Positions 14,007 to 25,819 of a DNA stretch of 64,000 nt are shown piece after piece. A program made the position numbers and the translations under genes. The stretch covers positions 8,420,501 through 8,484,500 of the forward strand of contig NC_056039.1 in NCBI RefSeq assembly GCF_004379255.2, read 5' to 3'. The notes beneath the pieces were generated by a model. That model ran no database searches. It saw only the letters and a list, made by a program, of their open reading frames with translations, and was not told the DNA's origin. Every line of letters begins with the position of its first letter. Positions within the stretch are counted from its first letter, which is position 1. This DNA comes from Salvia splendens (lineage: Eukaryota > Streptophyta > Magnoliopsida > Lamiales > Lamiaceae).

Positions 14007-14637
14007 TGAGCAACGGTTTAACATGTTGGCGGTTTCTAGAGGTGAACCGGACCGGATTGCCTACCGATTCGCGGTTGAACCGGTCGAACCGACCGATCCG
14101 ATCCTGTTTTTAAAACATTGGATAACATTGACTTTTAAGGAAAGCTAATCAAACAAACTAGGATTACAATAATATAAATATATTTTCAGAACTATAATAA
14201 TATTGCACAAATTGAAATTTATTGTTAATAATAAATTGAAATTATTTACTTTAGATGATACCGTTTTACGATGGAGAAAAATACACTCCCGGTTTTTTAG
14301 ATGGACGGCGTGTTTAACATAAAAAAAAATAAATTCATGAATAAATAAATAGCGTTACTCACTATAAGTCTATAAGGGCATTAGCAATGGAGCGCCCTAA
14401 GGCGCGCCCTAAGGCGCGCCCTATGGCGCGCCACGTCAGCAGTTTTATCCTCCTACCTCCTCACCTGCAGTGGGGCGCCCTAAGACGCGCCCTAAGGCGC
14501 GCCCTATGGCGCGCCACATCATCATTTTTTTAATATTTATTACAAAACTCATACGAATTTAACAAAATTAATACATTAAAATACGAATTTCAAAAACTTC
14601 ATTTCATTGAATAAAAATTAATACATTACAATGCGAA

Positions 14638-14877
14638 TTAAAAAAACGCGAACTCAACCAGACGTGTGTGAGCTTCCGCGTGGTCGCGTCGGATATACGA
14701 CCTATGTCGAATAGGTCTATGGACTTGCTCAGAGGCCGCTGCCGCTGCCGCCTGGCGCTGCATCAACGCATAGCAATGCGTCATCGCCGTTTCAACGACT
14801 GCATTTAATGCTATATCTATGCTATTACTGGACTCATCAGAGGAACTAGAACTATTGGTGTCGTCGCCGGGATTCAT
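14638..14877 (-). pseudogene. N-terminal stub of Harbinger transposase
   Basis: 79 codons beginning MNPGDDTNSSSSSDE. The block RPIRHRSYIRRDHAEAHTRL matches the N-terminal region of the transposase at 51152 (RPIQHRAVVHRDHVAAHQRL), which identifies it. The frame ends just after this block and the catalytic DDE domain is absent. The ATG at 14875-14877 aligns with the transposase start. On the minus strand a TATA-like CTATTTAAAG (about 14936-14945) lies just upstream. The product could not catalyse transposition. Confidence 0.7.
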
Positions 14878-14938
14878 ATTGGTTGGATTTGTGAGAGAGA
14901 ATATGTAGAGGTATGCACAAATGAATGACAAACGCTCT

Positions 14939-15236
14939 TTAAATAGAAAACCAAACCGCGTGCCATCGTCCGCGACCTATCGTCCGTGTACGCCACAATG
15001 GGGAGGACGATGGCGCGGACGATGCCTATCGTCCGCGGCCATCGTCCGTGTACGCCACAATGGGGAGGACGATGGCGCGGACGATAGGCATCGGGCGCGC
15101 CATCCTCCGCGCCCTTAGTATCGGCCGCGACGATCGTCCGCGACCTATCGTCCGTATCCGCAATGGGCGCGGACGATCGATGGCGCGGACGATGCGCGCC
15201 ATCGGGCGTGCCATCGTCCGCCCATTGCGGATGGCC
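14939..15236. repeat. GC-rich subterminal array of element B1
   Basis: About 300 bases packed with ATCGTCCG and its complement CGGACGAT in both orientations, with GTACGCCACAATGGGG twice. Nearly identical to 16677-16964; about four differences seen by eye. Such arrays can be binding sites for the element's own DNA-binding protein, and they can also fold into hairpins. Confidence 0.75.
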
Positions 15237-15510
15237 TAAGGGCATTAGCAATGGGGCGCCCTAAGGCGCGCCCTAAGGCGCGCCCTATGGCGCGCCACGT
15301 CAGCAGTTTTATCCTCCTACCTCCCCACCTGCAGTGGGGCGCCCTAAGGCGCGCCCTATGGCGCGCCACATCATCATTTTATTTATTTGTTTAATTGATT
15401 TAAATGTTTTCAACTAACAATTAATAACGAGTAAATAAAAAGGTCGAAATAACAAACGGGGACACATTAATAAAAAAGAAGTTACACCGTTCAACTTACA
15501 AAAAAAAAAA

Positions 15511-16594
15511 CTAAGTCGGTGCAATTCCCAACTTCCGACGCAGTTCATCTATCAATGCCCGGAGGTATTCGGCTTCGTCGGGGTTGGTACACTTCTTGAG
15601 GGCCTTGTGCGTCTCCAACAACGTCCTCGCCATCGACGCTGTCGCCAACGACGAATACACTTCGGCTGCCTGGGGCGGGAGCATTTCCGGGAGCGGAGGT
15701 GGGGTTGCAGCGGTCGAGGATGAGGTCGCGGCCGCCTTCCCTTTGGCCTTCGCAGCCTTGACGCCGGGAGGACGTCGGGAGGACATCGGTGTGCCGGAAC
15801 CGCTGTCGTCCACGTACAACCGGTTGAGGTCAACCGGTTGATTGCCGCTGCCGCTGCTCGTGTAACCACCAACTTCGGTGGTCTTCATCCTCTTTGGCGC
15901 ACTAGTGTGCAGAATTCCACCTTGGAATTTCTGCTTGTCCCTCAAAAGCGTCCAGATGGCCTCGTGCTTGAACTCGCCGAACATCGACCGGTACGACAAT
16001 ATCGCTTTAGCACGCACGTCTTCCCAGCTCTCGCCGCTCCCCTGTGCCCGCGCGCACTTCTCGAACTCCGCCGCGTACAAGTTCACTTGCTTCTTCACTT
16101 GATCCCAGTGCTTGCGGAGTTGCTCACGCTTGCGCTTGTACGCGTTCGGCGGCTTGGCCGCATTGTAGAGGTCGGCGATGCGCTCCCAGTACGCGAACTG
16201 CCTCTGGTTGTTCGCGAATATCGGATCTTCCGATATATCTACCCAACACCGGGCCAAAATGAGAGTTTCCTCGTCGGTGTAGTTTGTACGACCGGGGGCG
16301 TACTCATCGCAATCACCGGGAGGGCGGCAACTTCTGCGCCCGCTGCCGGTTCCGCTTCTTTTTGGCTGGGGCGGAAGCGGTCGCGGCGGGGTCGGGATCG
16401 GCCGCTGCGGCGTCACGTCGGGAGGGGGCGACTGGTCGGGTTGGAGACGGCTCCATGTCCGACAACCCATACGAGTCCGTACTGAAATCGGGATCGTATT
16501 GGGCGTTGGTGTCGAACGAACGATATTGGCCGGGTTCTGTACCCGGCCAACGCGCATCTCCACTAAACATAGGACTATTTGGACTTGAAGCCAT
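15511..16594 (-). pseudogene. Harbinger ORF1 (NAM-associated C-terminal-like), one frameshift
   Basis: Best-preserved ORF1 copy. ATG at 16592-16594 opens MASSPNSPMFSGDARWPGTE and the first segment runs to about 16320, where KKKRNRQRAQKLPP meets a single-base frameshift. Homology then continues in the adjacent frame as DEYAPGRTNYTDEETLILA, CWVDISEDPIFANNQRQ, YWERIADLYNAAKPPNAYKR, LRKHWDQVKKQVNLYAAEFE and WTLLRDKQKFQGG, ending with a leucine-rich tail before the stop at 15511-15513. The trihelix-like core should bind DNA, and in known PIF/Pong systems the ORF1 protein is needed along with the transposase. No other stop is seen, so this copy decayed only recently. Confidence 0.8.
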
Positions 16595-16676
16595 TTCGTA
16601 GTAATTATGTAAATGTAAGTTTCGAAAGTGAAATTGTGAAATGAAATGTAAAACGAATGAACTCTATTTATAAAAC

Positions 16677-16964
16677 AACCAAACCGCGTGCCATCGTCCG
16701 CGACCTATCGTCCGTGTACGCCACAATGGGGAGGACGATGGCGCGCCCGATGCCTATCGTCCGCAGCCATCGTCCGTGTACGCCACAATGGGGCGGACGA
16801 TGGCGCGGACGATAGGCATCGGGCGCGCCATCCTCCGCGCCCTTAGTATCGGCCGCGACGATCGTCCGCGACCTATCGTCCGTATCCGCAATGGGCGCGG
16901 ACGATCGATGGCGCGGACGATGCGCGCCATCGGGCGTGCCATCGTCCGCCCATTGCGGATGGCC
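16677..16964. repeat. GC-rich subterminal array of element B2
   Basis: Second copy of the CGTCCG/CGGACG array described for B1, differing at a few bases (for example GCGCCCGATG against GCGGACGATG). It forms the right end of B2, upstream of the ORF1 promoter. Confidence 0.75.
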
Positions 16965-16967
16965 TAA

Positions 16968-17804
16968 TAAAAGTTAGGCTGGAGATATTCGGGTCCGCAT
17001 CGACCCGACTGATATCAGTCAGAGCCTGATTGCAGCTGCATAAATTGATACAGCATCAAATCCAACCTCTCCTCTTTTCTCACTCTGACTACAGTATTCT
17101 TTGTTGCTCTCTCAATTAACTCTACATCGTTGTGCCACTCGCATCCTTCGTTTCGATCCAATCATCCATTGTAAGTCCCCTATCACCGAATCTCATCTAT
17201 CTGTCTGGATCGCTCCATTAGCCGCAGATGGTAAAGTCAATTTTTTAATCAATAAGGTTGAATTTTGTTCATTTTATTGGGTGTATCGAGGTCAATTGCT
17301 GCTATCGAGTGCAAAAAGATCAATTCTTCATTGATTTTTGTTTTATAGGGTTTTGATTTGATTTGACCTTGTTCACGCAGGACCATTGTTTTGCGTGTAT
17401 TTTCGTCCTATTTCTATTCTGTATTTGATTTTGATTAGAATTGGATCGAATTACTTGAATTAATGCAAGATTTGTTTTCCCATGGTTGATTTTTAGTTGG
17501 GAAAGTATGTGAACTTTTATTTGTTTATGGGAAAAAGTGACTTTGGGGTTTGACTTTGTATTGGGTATGTAAAGTGATTTTGGTACTGATTCAATTATGT
17601 CTTCTCAAGAATCGGATTTTATTTTGTTCAATGTATTGCATGCTTCTACTGAATTGTTGATCTTCAATTCATTGATCTGTTGCCTTTTGTGGGACTACTT
17701 ATAATTATTTTGGCAACCTTTTGCTGTCCGCAGTCTTTTAAAGTATTTCTGGTCTAATCAAATTAATATGTACTTGTATGATCTATAATGCTCTTAAGCC
17801 AACC
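16968..17804 (+). promoter_or_regulatory. NOT4 promoter, 5' UTR exon and leader intron
   Basis: A weak TATA-like CATAAATTG near 17039 is followed by a CT-rich leader. The leader probably ends at a CATT/GTAAGTCC donor near 17170. A leader intron of about 560 bases would end at the CCGCAG acceptor near 17732. This is the usual plant arrangement for such genes. An in-frame ATG at 17778 lies in the second leader exon and could add nine residues. Confidence 0.5.
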
Positions 17805-20800
17805 ATGAGCGACGAAGGAGAGAAGACTTGCCCCCTCTGTGCTGAGGAGATGGATTTAACCGATCAGCAGTTGAAGCCTTGCAAGTGTGGCTATGAGGTA
17901 CTACTAAAGCTCCATGTCATTATTTCATTTTGCAAATTAAATCCATGCTTCTTGCCCCCTGTGCCTATGTCTCTCTAGTCTAGATGTAACATACGACCTT
18001 CATGTATAAGAGTTGGATTGAATTACAAGTTTAAGATCATGTGAGGTGCTTAAATTTCTACGAGAGTGTCATTCTCTTTCATTTTGATAGTTTCAGGTCA
18101 GGAAATATGTTGCAAACAGTTACTTTTGTAGGTGGCTAAGGAATTACTACTATATTAGAAGAGGGCCAAGAGGCTGAGATGAAGATGCAGTTACAATTTT
18201 TTTGAGGATGTTTAAAATAATTACAAAATGCTCACATGATTACTTTCTTTAATTAATGAGCAAAATTCCTTCCGAGCCGGTATTGCTCTAAGGTTCTAAA
18301 TTTTCTAGTTATAATGTGAAAAGAAACAGAAGAAATAGAGGGAAAGAGGTACAGAAAGAAAGAAAAGAACATTACTCTGTGTTGTACACTTGCTTAGGTA
18401 ATGCAACTTGTACATTATAACTTTTTAATCTTTAATCTGCCTGCGTTCCTGGATTTCACGTGTTATCTCGTTCCTGTTGCATGTAATTAAAAATCATTAC
18501 TTTGCATTGCTAAGCATACCTTTAGATACTTTAAGTCGTAGATTAGTTGATCCCATGCTGAAAATGGAGCGAACATAGGAACCTTCTCATTGATCGGGGA
18601 TATAGTTAATTTTTACTTGCATATTGATTTCTGAAGAGCCAAACTCGATTTTATTTAATCGCACTCCTGGATTCAAGGCTACCATACATTTACTTGTCAC
18701 TATTTGCTGGTGAATGTAATTTTATTTCTCGTGTGAGGTATGTGACTACCTTTTTATGATCTCTCTTTTTGTTGGTTGTTACTTGACTGAGTTGACTCGT
18801 GGTTGTTACTTCTTCAGGGCGTCACCATTCTATTTCTATTGATAGAGATATTTTTCTTAGCAGTGTATCTGTTCAAATGCGAATCCTATACCATCTATGC
18901 TCTGGACAACAATAGTGTCATTTTTGTTGTTCTTGCTGAATATTTCTGCTAATGTTGGATGTATGAATCTTTTGCAATATTTCTACAGATTTGTGTTTGG
19001 TGTTGGCATCATATTATGGATATGGCTGAGAAAGATGAGACTGAAGGGCGCTGTCCAGCATGTCGTACTGCTTATAACAAAGAAAAGATTGTTGGAACAA
19101 CTGCAAAATGTGAAAGGTAAGTTCTGTTTGTTGCTACGTGAATTCTCTACTATTCTTTTAAGTCTTGAGCCATAAGGGCGTATATTATATTGCCCTAAAT
19201 TGAATGTGTGATGATTTGACAGACTGGTGTCAGAGATGAGTGTGGAGAAAAAGGTGAAGTCACAGAAGGGAAAGAGCAAAGCCTTGGAAGGACGGAAGCA
19301 ACTTGGCAGTGTACGAGTCATTCAGAGGAATCTTGTGTATGTTGTGGGTCTGCCACTGAATTTTGCAGATGATGATGTAATTACTACCCTATTATCTTGC
19401 TCCTATTCCATTCCTCTTCCATATTTTTATATTTTGTGACCATTCTAATTGTTATTCATTTTGGTTGCCAGCTACTTCAGCGCAGAGAATATTTTGGTCA
19501 GTATGGGAAGGTGCTGAAGGTGTCAATATCTCGAACAGCGACTGGGACTATACAACAGTTTGCAAATAGTACATGCAGTGTGTAGGTCCCTAAGTTTTAG
19601 AGTTTTATTCGATTATTTCAAAATTTTGATGCATATTTGTTTGATTGTTCTTTGGATGCACGTATTGCACAATTTCTTGATGAACTTGCTTACTATTGGG
19701 TGGATTAGAACCTAAGGTACAAAATTATCTTGTTCTGTTAAATCACGAGTTCCTCGTGATAGTGAAACTCTGAAGAAAAATGGTTTTTCTTTGTTATGCA
19801 TTAACTACCTTTGGCCAGCTTAACAATATCTTATGGCAAACTTCAGTCTAAATTTCTTTTGTTAAGGTTGCTTATGTAATATTCTAGTTTTTGTATGAAG
19901 TGTCATACCATTTAAGATTTTTGATATACATCTTTTTGTTTGGGGGTGGGTGGAATGACCATGTTATGGGTTCAATTGAGGGGTTGGAGTGTTACTGTAA
20001 TTATTTGTATTTCAACAAGAGGGTTGTAGGTGATAGAAATGGGAACTAGTTATTTACTATCACTCCCAAGTCCTATCCCCTTTAGCGAATTAAGGAAAGC
20101 AGGAGTCCTTTTTACATATCATTGTTTACTTATTTCTTATTTGGTCCCTCTCTCCTTTTTATCATAGATATATAACATATTCAAAGGAGGAGGAGGCAGT
20201 CCGATGTATTCAGCTGGTACATGGATTTGCTCTGGATGGTAAACCTTTGAGGTGGGTGACATCCTTCATTTATGTGGTAGACCTTTTAGTAATATTTGAC
20301 TCTCTGATAACGCTGGCTGCAGGGCATGCTTTGGGACCACAAAATACTGTCATGCATGGCTGAGAAATATGGTACGACTTCTTAGCATTTTACAAGTTAG
20401 ATTGTGGCACAATCTCACACAATATGTTCGCTCATAGTACACTGTACACATGCCCAGTTATGAACCCAAAGCTTATTGAATCACATGGGCTATCACCTGA
20501 TCATGGTCTTACGTGTTGATACAGCCTTGCAGCAATCCAGATTGTCTGTATTTGCATGATATTGGCTCACAAGATGATAGTTTTACGAAGGATGAAGTCA
20601 TATCTGAACACACAAGGTATTTCTGTGTGTGAATGATGTTAGTTGTATTCCTTGCCATCATTTTTCTGTTCTGTAATTCTCCTTATGCTATATTTGCTTC
20701 TTTTGATTTGGTGAACATGTGGGTAACCCACCCGCCTGAAGTTGGAGTTTGTGTATTCTTGGCATTAGTTTTATCATATTGTGGTCTACACATCTGGAAA

Positions 20801-23800
20801 GTAGTACAGTACTACTTGTTTCTGTTTTTATTTTTAAACAAATAGATCACGTATTCATTGACCTTCTTTTCTCCATTCATTCATTGACCTTCTTTTCTCC
20901 ATTGTATATTGTCCTTTATATGGCAGAGTTTCAAGTGATGGTTGAATATCATAATATTATTGAAGCGTCGTTTTCGTGCCCTGAGTACTTAACAGAAGAA
21001 ATTATAGCATTACTGAAATATTACTTCAGGATGTCCTGGATAGCGTGTTGAGTTTTGCCTCTTCTCCTGTACTAATATTGTCTTATTTTTGTTCTCAAAT
21101 ATCTGTCCTACGTAATGATCAAAAGGAGTAGAATTCAACAAGTCACCAGTTCCTCAAGCAGTATCCAACGGCGTTCAGGAAATGTATTACCTCCTCCAGG
21201 AGATGATTACTGCAATAATAACAGCTCGACTTCTTCGGTGAAGCCTTTGGCTAAAACTGCTATTAATACAAATGTAAGATTTCATCATTATTTCTTTCGC
21301 CCAGCAGATATGCTTATCAGTCTTTCAGTAATGTGATTTCTTCTTCCAGTTTTATCTGATTTCTAGTTTCAATTTTTTGTTCTTTCTTGATTTAGTGTTG
21401 TGTCTAGCCCCATGAAGTTCATTTGAACCATATTTTTAGGGATTCTCGATTTCTCATGCACCATATTCATGAAAACATGTGAAATTATGAATGAACAGTT
21501 GTTCTAATTAATGATTCTGTACTTCCTTACTTGTCCTTCATTACTCCAACAGAATTCAGTACCGAGTACTAGAAATTCTCCACCAAGTACTAGCTCAGGG
21601 ATATCTGCTGCTCTACCAGCTGGAGCGTCATGGTATGCATCCTCTTATGGTAGTTGTCTCCTATTCTTTCTTGCTAGCCTTACTGAATATTGTATTGATC
21701 AGGGGCATACGTCCATCTGGTAATCAATCTTTGCTGACAAGCACATCGAGTTCCATCAAAGCACCCAATCAGAAAAATGATACGTGTAATGGTCCCGCAG
21801 CATTTTCTAAATCAGCCCCAAGTCAAGTTTCTTCACTTCAGAATGGCACTGGGAAGAAAAGGGTGCCCAATGAAGGAAGCACCATTTCTCTCGAGAAAAG
21901 TAAAACAGAAACTTCTGGGCCAGTAAAAAAGGAAGCAAATACAGATGGAAGTGTTGTTTCTGACACTTCCTTTACACCTGCATGCATCACCAGTGTGCCC
22001 TTGAGCAGCCAGTGTCATAGCCCACCTAGAACGAGATCACTTCTAAATACTTCTAATATAGTTGATTCTTCTGCTTCATCTAACGGACTTGTATCAGATA
22101 AAGATCCTATGGACTACATAGACAATAACATGGAGAATGTGTGCTCTGATGTATTATCATTGAGCATTCAAGAAAATCAACATTCACAAAATAACAATGT
22201 GGAGCAAATTAGAGAATCATCAGTTTGTGAGACTTCTGGAGAAGTTAAGAATAACACTGATGTGGTACACATTGGAAGTGTCCAGTCTGATTCTAGATTG
22301 GGAAGGCCTGATGAAGTAACTAAAATCGACTTGCCTGAACTGGACAATGATTTGTTATCTTTTCATAGCCCGAGGATTAAGGATCCTGAGATTGCTTCCA
22401 GTAGAACACAAGATATTTTTGATGCACTTAATCTTAAACGTTCTGATTTTCTTTCTCCTGCATTTGACAATGCTAATGGTTTAACTGGCATTGGTTTTAA
22501 TAGCCAGGCTGTGCATAAAAGTGGTAACTTGATGGTTTCAAGTTCTAATTCTCCAAGTGTGTTTCTGGAGAATACATTCAATAATGGTGCTGAAAATTCC
22601 ACTTTGTCTCTGAGAAAAGAGAACATGTCTCAGCTTGCGAGATATGAAACTGAAGTAGGCAGTGGTGTTCCGGCTATTGATACGGCGGAGAGAAGCATCA
22701 TATCAAATATTTTGTCACTGGACTTCGACTCATGGGATGAGTCTGTAAGTTCACCTCAGAACCTGGCTAAGTTGATAAGTGAAACTGATAAACGGCAGGG
22801 GTCTTTTGGAGCACCAGGGTCCTGGAAAACTCAGAATAGCAGTCAATCAAGATTTACATTTGCTAGAGAGGAGGAAGCTATGAGCCATTTGCCCGAACAA
22901 TCTATTGATTACCATGAACAAGCCTTGAAGCAGCATCTTTTTGGCCATAATTTCTCAGGCAGCAACAGATTCCATGTTGAGAAGTTTGTTAGTACTAACG
23001 GTTTACCTGTTTCCAGTGGCACAGAACAAGATTATTTTGCTAACAATGTTTCTCATTATTCTTCCAACAAGCTTCCTAGTAAGTTAATGACTTAATGCTA
23101 ATTCATAATTCTCTTAAGGACCATTTCAGTATCTTTTTTACTTTTCGTTGGGGTTTCATATGCAAACTTATCTTAAATATCACTGTTTATTTAGTAATGT
23201 GGGCATGTATAATTTGAGTACTTGTTCATCCCTCTTGGAGTGGCATAGGGCTCTTGATCTGTAACGCAGAGATTTAGAGACCTAGTCCTTATCTGATCCA
23301 CCCATTATGCACCTTTATTAGCTTAAACAATCCATGGGCTGTAACCATCACCTTTTCGTTTTCTATTACACAAAAAGCATCTGATGACCTTTATCTTTAT
23401 CTTTTTATTCAGCATGATTTCTTAAATTGAGATGGCTTATTAGTTTAGGCTAGGTCCTTCGTAGATGGTATTGCTGCACAAACATTTAACCGTGCTAATT
23501 GTTTATGCTTTCTCAAATTAAATTACAATGAATGTGTTTGATGTGGTACCCCCTAACTCTTATGCCCTTGAACAGTTTCAAGACCTCATGTATCTGCACC
23601 TCCAGGATTTTCAGCGCCTAGTAGGGCAGCAGCACCTCCAGGCTTTACTTCTCACGCTCGGACAGAGCAATTTTTTGAATCACACTCTGGTTAGAAATGT
23701 TTTTAGTGGGTCAATTTAACATTGTATACGTAAAGTATTCGGAAGCCATTCCGTTTTGGATAATTAATCGTACTTTGTATTTGCAGGAAATCATGCGCTT

Positions 23801-24358
23801 GAGGCTACCTCTTTATTAAGAAATCAGTATCAAACAGCCCCAAGTGGTGATACTTATTCTAATGGTGATATAGAATTTATGGATCCTGCAATTTTGGCTG
23901 TTGGCAAAGGGACATTTGCAAGTGGCATCAACAATATGGGCCTAGACATAAGATCCAATTTTTCTCCACAGTTCAATACATATGATGAGGTCAGATTCCA
24001 GTCAATTTTACAAAGATCTTTTCCTCCACAACACAACCAAAGATTTGGTGACCTGGGCAACAATCTTTCGACCCTTGGTGATATTCATGGAATTCCTTCT
24101 AGGGTTGCCGAGCAGACACTAACCAATAATCACTCTCCATTTTCTCAATTCAGCCTTCATCAGTATAGAAATGGAGCAACTTCTAATGGTCAATGGGATG
24201 GGTGGAATGAATCCCAGAGTAGGAATAATTTGAGTATAGATGAACTGCTCAGAGCCGAGCGTTTGAGACTTAGCAGCAATATATACGGTGGCTATGAAGA
24301 ATCCAAGATGAGGATGCCAGGTTCCGGCAATATATACAATGGAGCTTATGGGATTTGA
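17805..24358 (+). CDS. NOT4: CCR4-NOT subunit 4-like RING E3 ubiquitin ligase
   Basis: Orthologue of NOT4/CNOT4, the ubiquitin ligase linked to the CCR4-NOT deadenylase, acting in mRNA turnover and co-translational quality control. Coding exons: 17805-17897, 18989-19116, 19223-19376, 19472-19581, 20168-20251, 20323-20371, 20525-20616, 21132-21273, 21553-21632, 21703-23078, 23576-23689 and 23787-24358. This totals 997 aa with every phase consistent. Domains: C4C4 RING with C9, C12, C26, C28, C33, C36, C53 and C56; RRM about residues 108-200 (NLVYVVGLPL, YFGQYGKVLKVSI); CCCH finger C199-x8-C208-x4-C213-x3-H217; then a long low-complexity tail with an APPGF repeat and a conserved C-terminal LSIDELLRAERLRLSS. 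The start MSDEGEKTCPLC is the family start; an upstream in-frame ATG at 17778 is the alternative. No damage seen. Confidence 0.93.
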
Positions 24359-25819
24359 TTCGAAGATTATTATATCAGTGGTGAAATAGATGATCATATC
24401 CGACCTTGATGCCTGACGTCCTCCTTTTGAATGTGGTGCCTATGAAACTCACAACAGTTCACTCTGACACGATTAGTCTGACTCCACTACTTTCAGGTTG
24501 GTGTTGGGTTAAATCTTCTCACATGGAGTCCAGAAACCAGCAGGTAAACTTTTGACTCTTTTTAGTTTCCTTTGATGGGTGGTTAATATCTACAATAAAG
24601 TGGTTTCGGTCTCATTACATTTATGAGTTATGTGAAGAGGTGGAAAAACTGATTTCTAACGTTCAGGAACAACAATGTGGCTGGATCCTTGTTCAGTAAA
24701 ATTAGTAATCACTCTGCCTTGGTTAAAGATGTCACACTTGTTGTGTGGCACAAGATATTAGGAGCTGTTGCTTAGTAGAGAAAAAATGTAGTTGAATGTT
24801 CTCATAGAGTGAGAAAAAGTTAATTGAAGTGTTAATGACGAGAGAGAAAATGTAGCTGAATGTATTAGTGATGCTTTGTTGGGATGTACTAAAAAAAGAA
24901 AGTTAGATATTTGTTGCAGGATGGAGCAAGTAGCTAAAACTCATAATTTTGAAATACAGCACTAATGATAAACGCTCGAGTTTGAAGATATATAACTTTG
25001 GCTAAACTCTTGACAGAATCCCATTGGTTTCGACTTTTATTAATGGCATGGTGATCTTTTCCTAAATTTGTCAGAAATTTCAGTTGAAAGTTCTGGAGAC
25101 TGAAGCTCAATGCTAGTGCTGCTAGGCCTATGTTATCCATGGGAATCCCAGCGGCGTTGGGGTCTTTGAGATTCATCTCAGCCAGAGAGACTGATTTCTG
25201 ATAAGTTGATGGGTTGCTTTACAGTCAGATTGGGAGCATAGTCAGAGAGGAGAGGAAGAGCATGATTGTTCAAGATGGTACCTAACCATTGCCGCATGTT
25301 AGTTTAAACATAGAAAGAGGTAGGAGAATGAAAATGAGATGTGGTTTAGGTGAATTCTGCGAATCTGTCGTTTAACGTTGCATTAATCATATAATGATTG
25401 CACTTTCGATCTAGTCTGTTCATCTATTGGTGATTATGAAATGCATCTCTCAACCACTTTATAAGGTCATCCACAGCCCATTCCAAATTTTATTGCCACA
25501 ATAATGTTCCATTCAGTTTTCATAGTAAAAAAAGCTCAAAAGAGATTAAGAATACAAAGTATAGTAGTTGGAGTTGTAATCACTAACAAAACAGTGCACA
25601 ACACCACCCTGTTGTCTAACCGAACCTTACATCAAATAAATTAATTAGTATGGGTTGTAAGTTGTGTAGTTTGTTTTCTACATCCGCCACTGATCGATCT
25701 ATTATAGCACCTCTACAATAATATAAACCTCTTTACTTTAAAATAAAAGAAAATAGAAAAAGAGCAAAAAAGGCGATGAATCCCTATTACTACATGGCAA
25801 TATGGCATCCACATTAAGA
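24359..25819. other. Convergent intergenic region between NOT4 and AP2 gene
   Basis: Holds the two 3' UTRs. A 79-codon minus-strand frame starting at 25176 (MNLKDPNAAGIPMDN) matches nothing I recognise. The phrase GAGAAAATGTAG(C/T)TGAATGT recurs near 24780 and 24850. No RNA gene seen. Confidence 0.45.

Larger units (their letters stand above)
12619..14120. mobile_element. hAT-like non-autonomous element, 1.5 kb
   Basis: The left end CAATGTTTTAAAACCCGTACC and the right end (CAATGTTTTAAAAACAGGATC on the other strand) form an inverted pair followed by CCGGT-rich subterminal sequence. Eight-base flanks GATAACGT (12611-12618) and GATAACAT (14121-14128) are a target duplication with one change, fitting hAT. 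The core is very AT-rich, has no transposase, and hosts two further inserts (12790-13049 and 13799-14006). Confidence 0.7.
14376..15236. mobile_element. PIF/Harbinger element B1 with transposase stub
   Basis: 861 bp between TAA at 14373-14375 and TAA at 15237-15239. The left end GGGCATTAGCAATGG is followed by GCGCCCTAAGGC repeats. The right end reads GGCCATCCGCAATGGGCG on the other strand. Both ends match those of the neighbouring element B2 almost base for base. Inside is only the first 79 codons of a transposase gene (minus strand), so the element is an internal deletion product of a transposase-type element. Confidence 0.8.
15240..16964. mobile_element. PIF/Harbinger element B2 carrying only ORF1
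   Basis: 1725 bp between TAA at 15237-15239 (shared with B1) and TAA at 16965-16967. Left end GGGCATTAGCAATGGGGCG with GCGCCCTAAGGCGC repeats and the block CCCACCTGCAGTGGGGCGCC, also seen in elements C and D. Right end as in B1. It holds one ORF1 gene on the minus strand, preceded by TTTATAAATAGAG (16662-16674, minus strand). Its right end lies within about 80 bases of the likely NOT4 transcript start. Confidence 0.85.

Noticed and set aside
14939..15236. CRISPR-like or satellite array
   Set aside because: Repeats lack regular spacing and unique spacers, and sit at transposon ends; explained as subterminal motifs.
24934..25176. 79-codon minus-strand frame downstream of NOT4
   Set aside because: No recognisable domain, no promoter or splice context; left as unannotated intergenic sequence.
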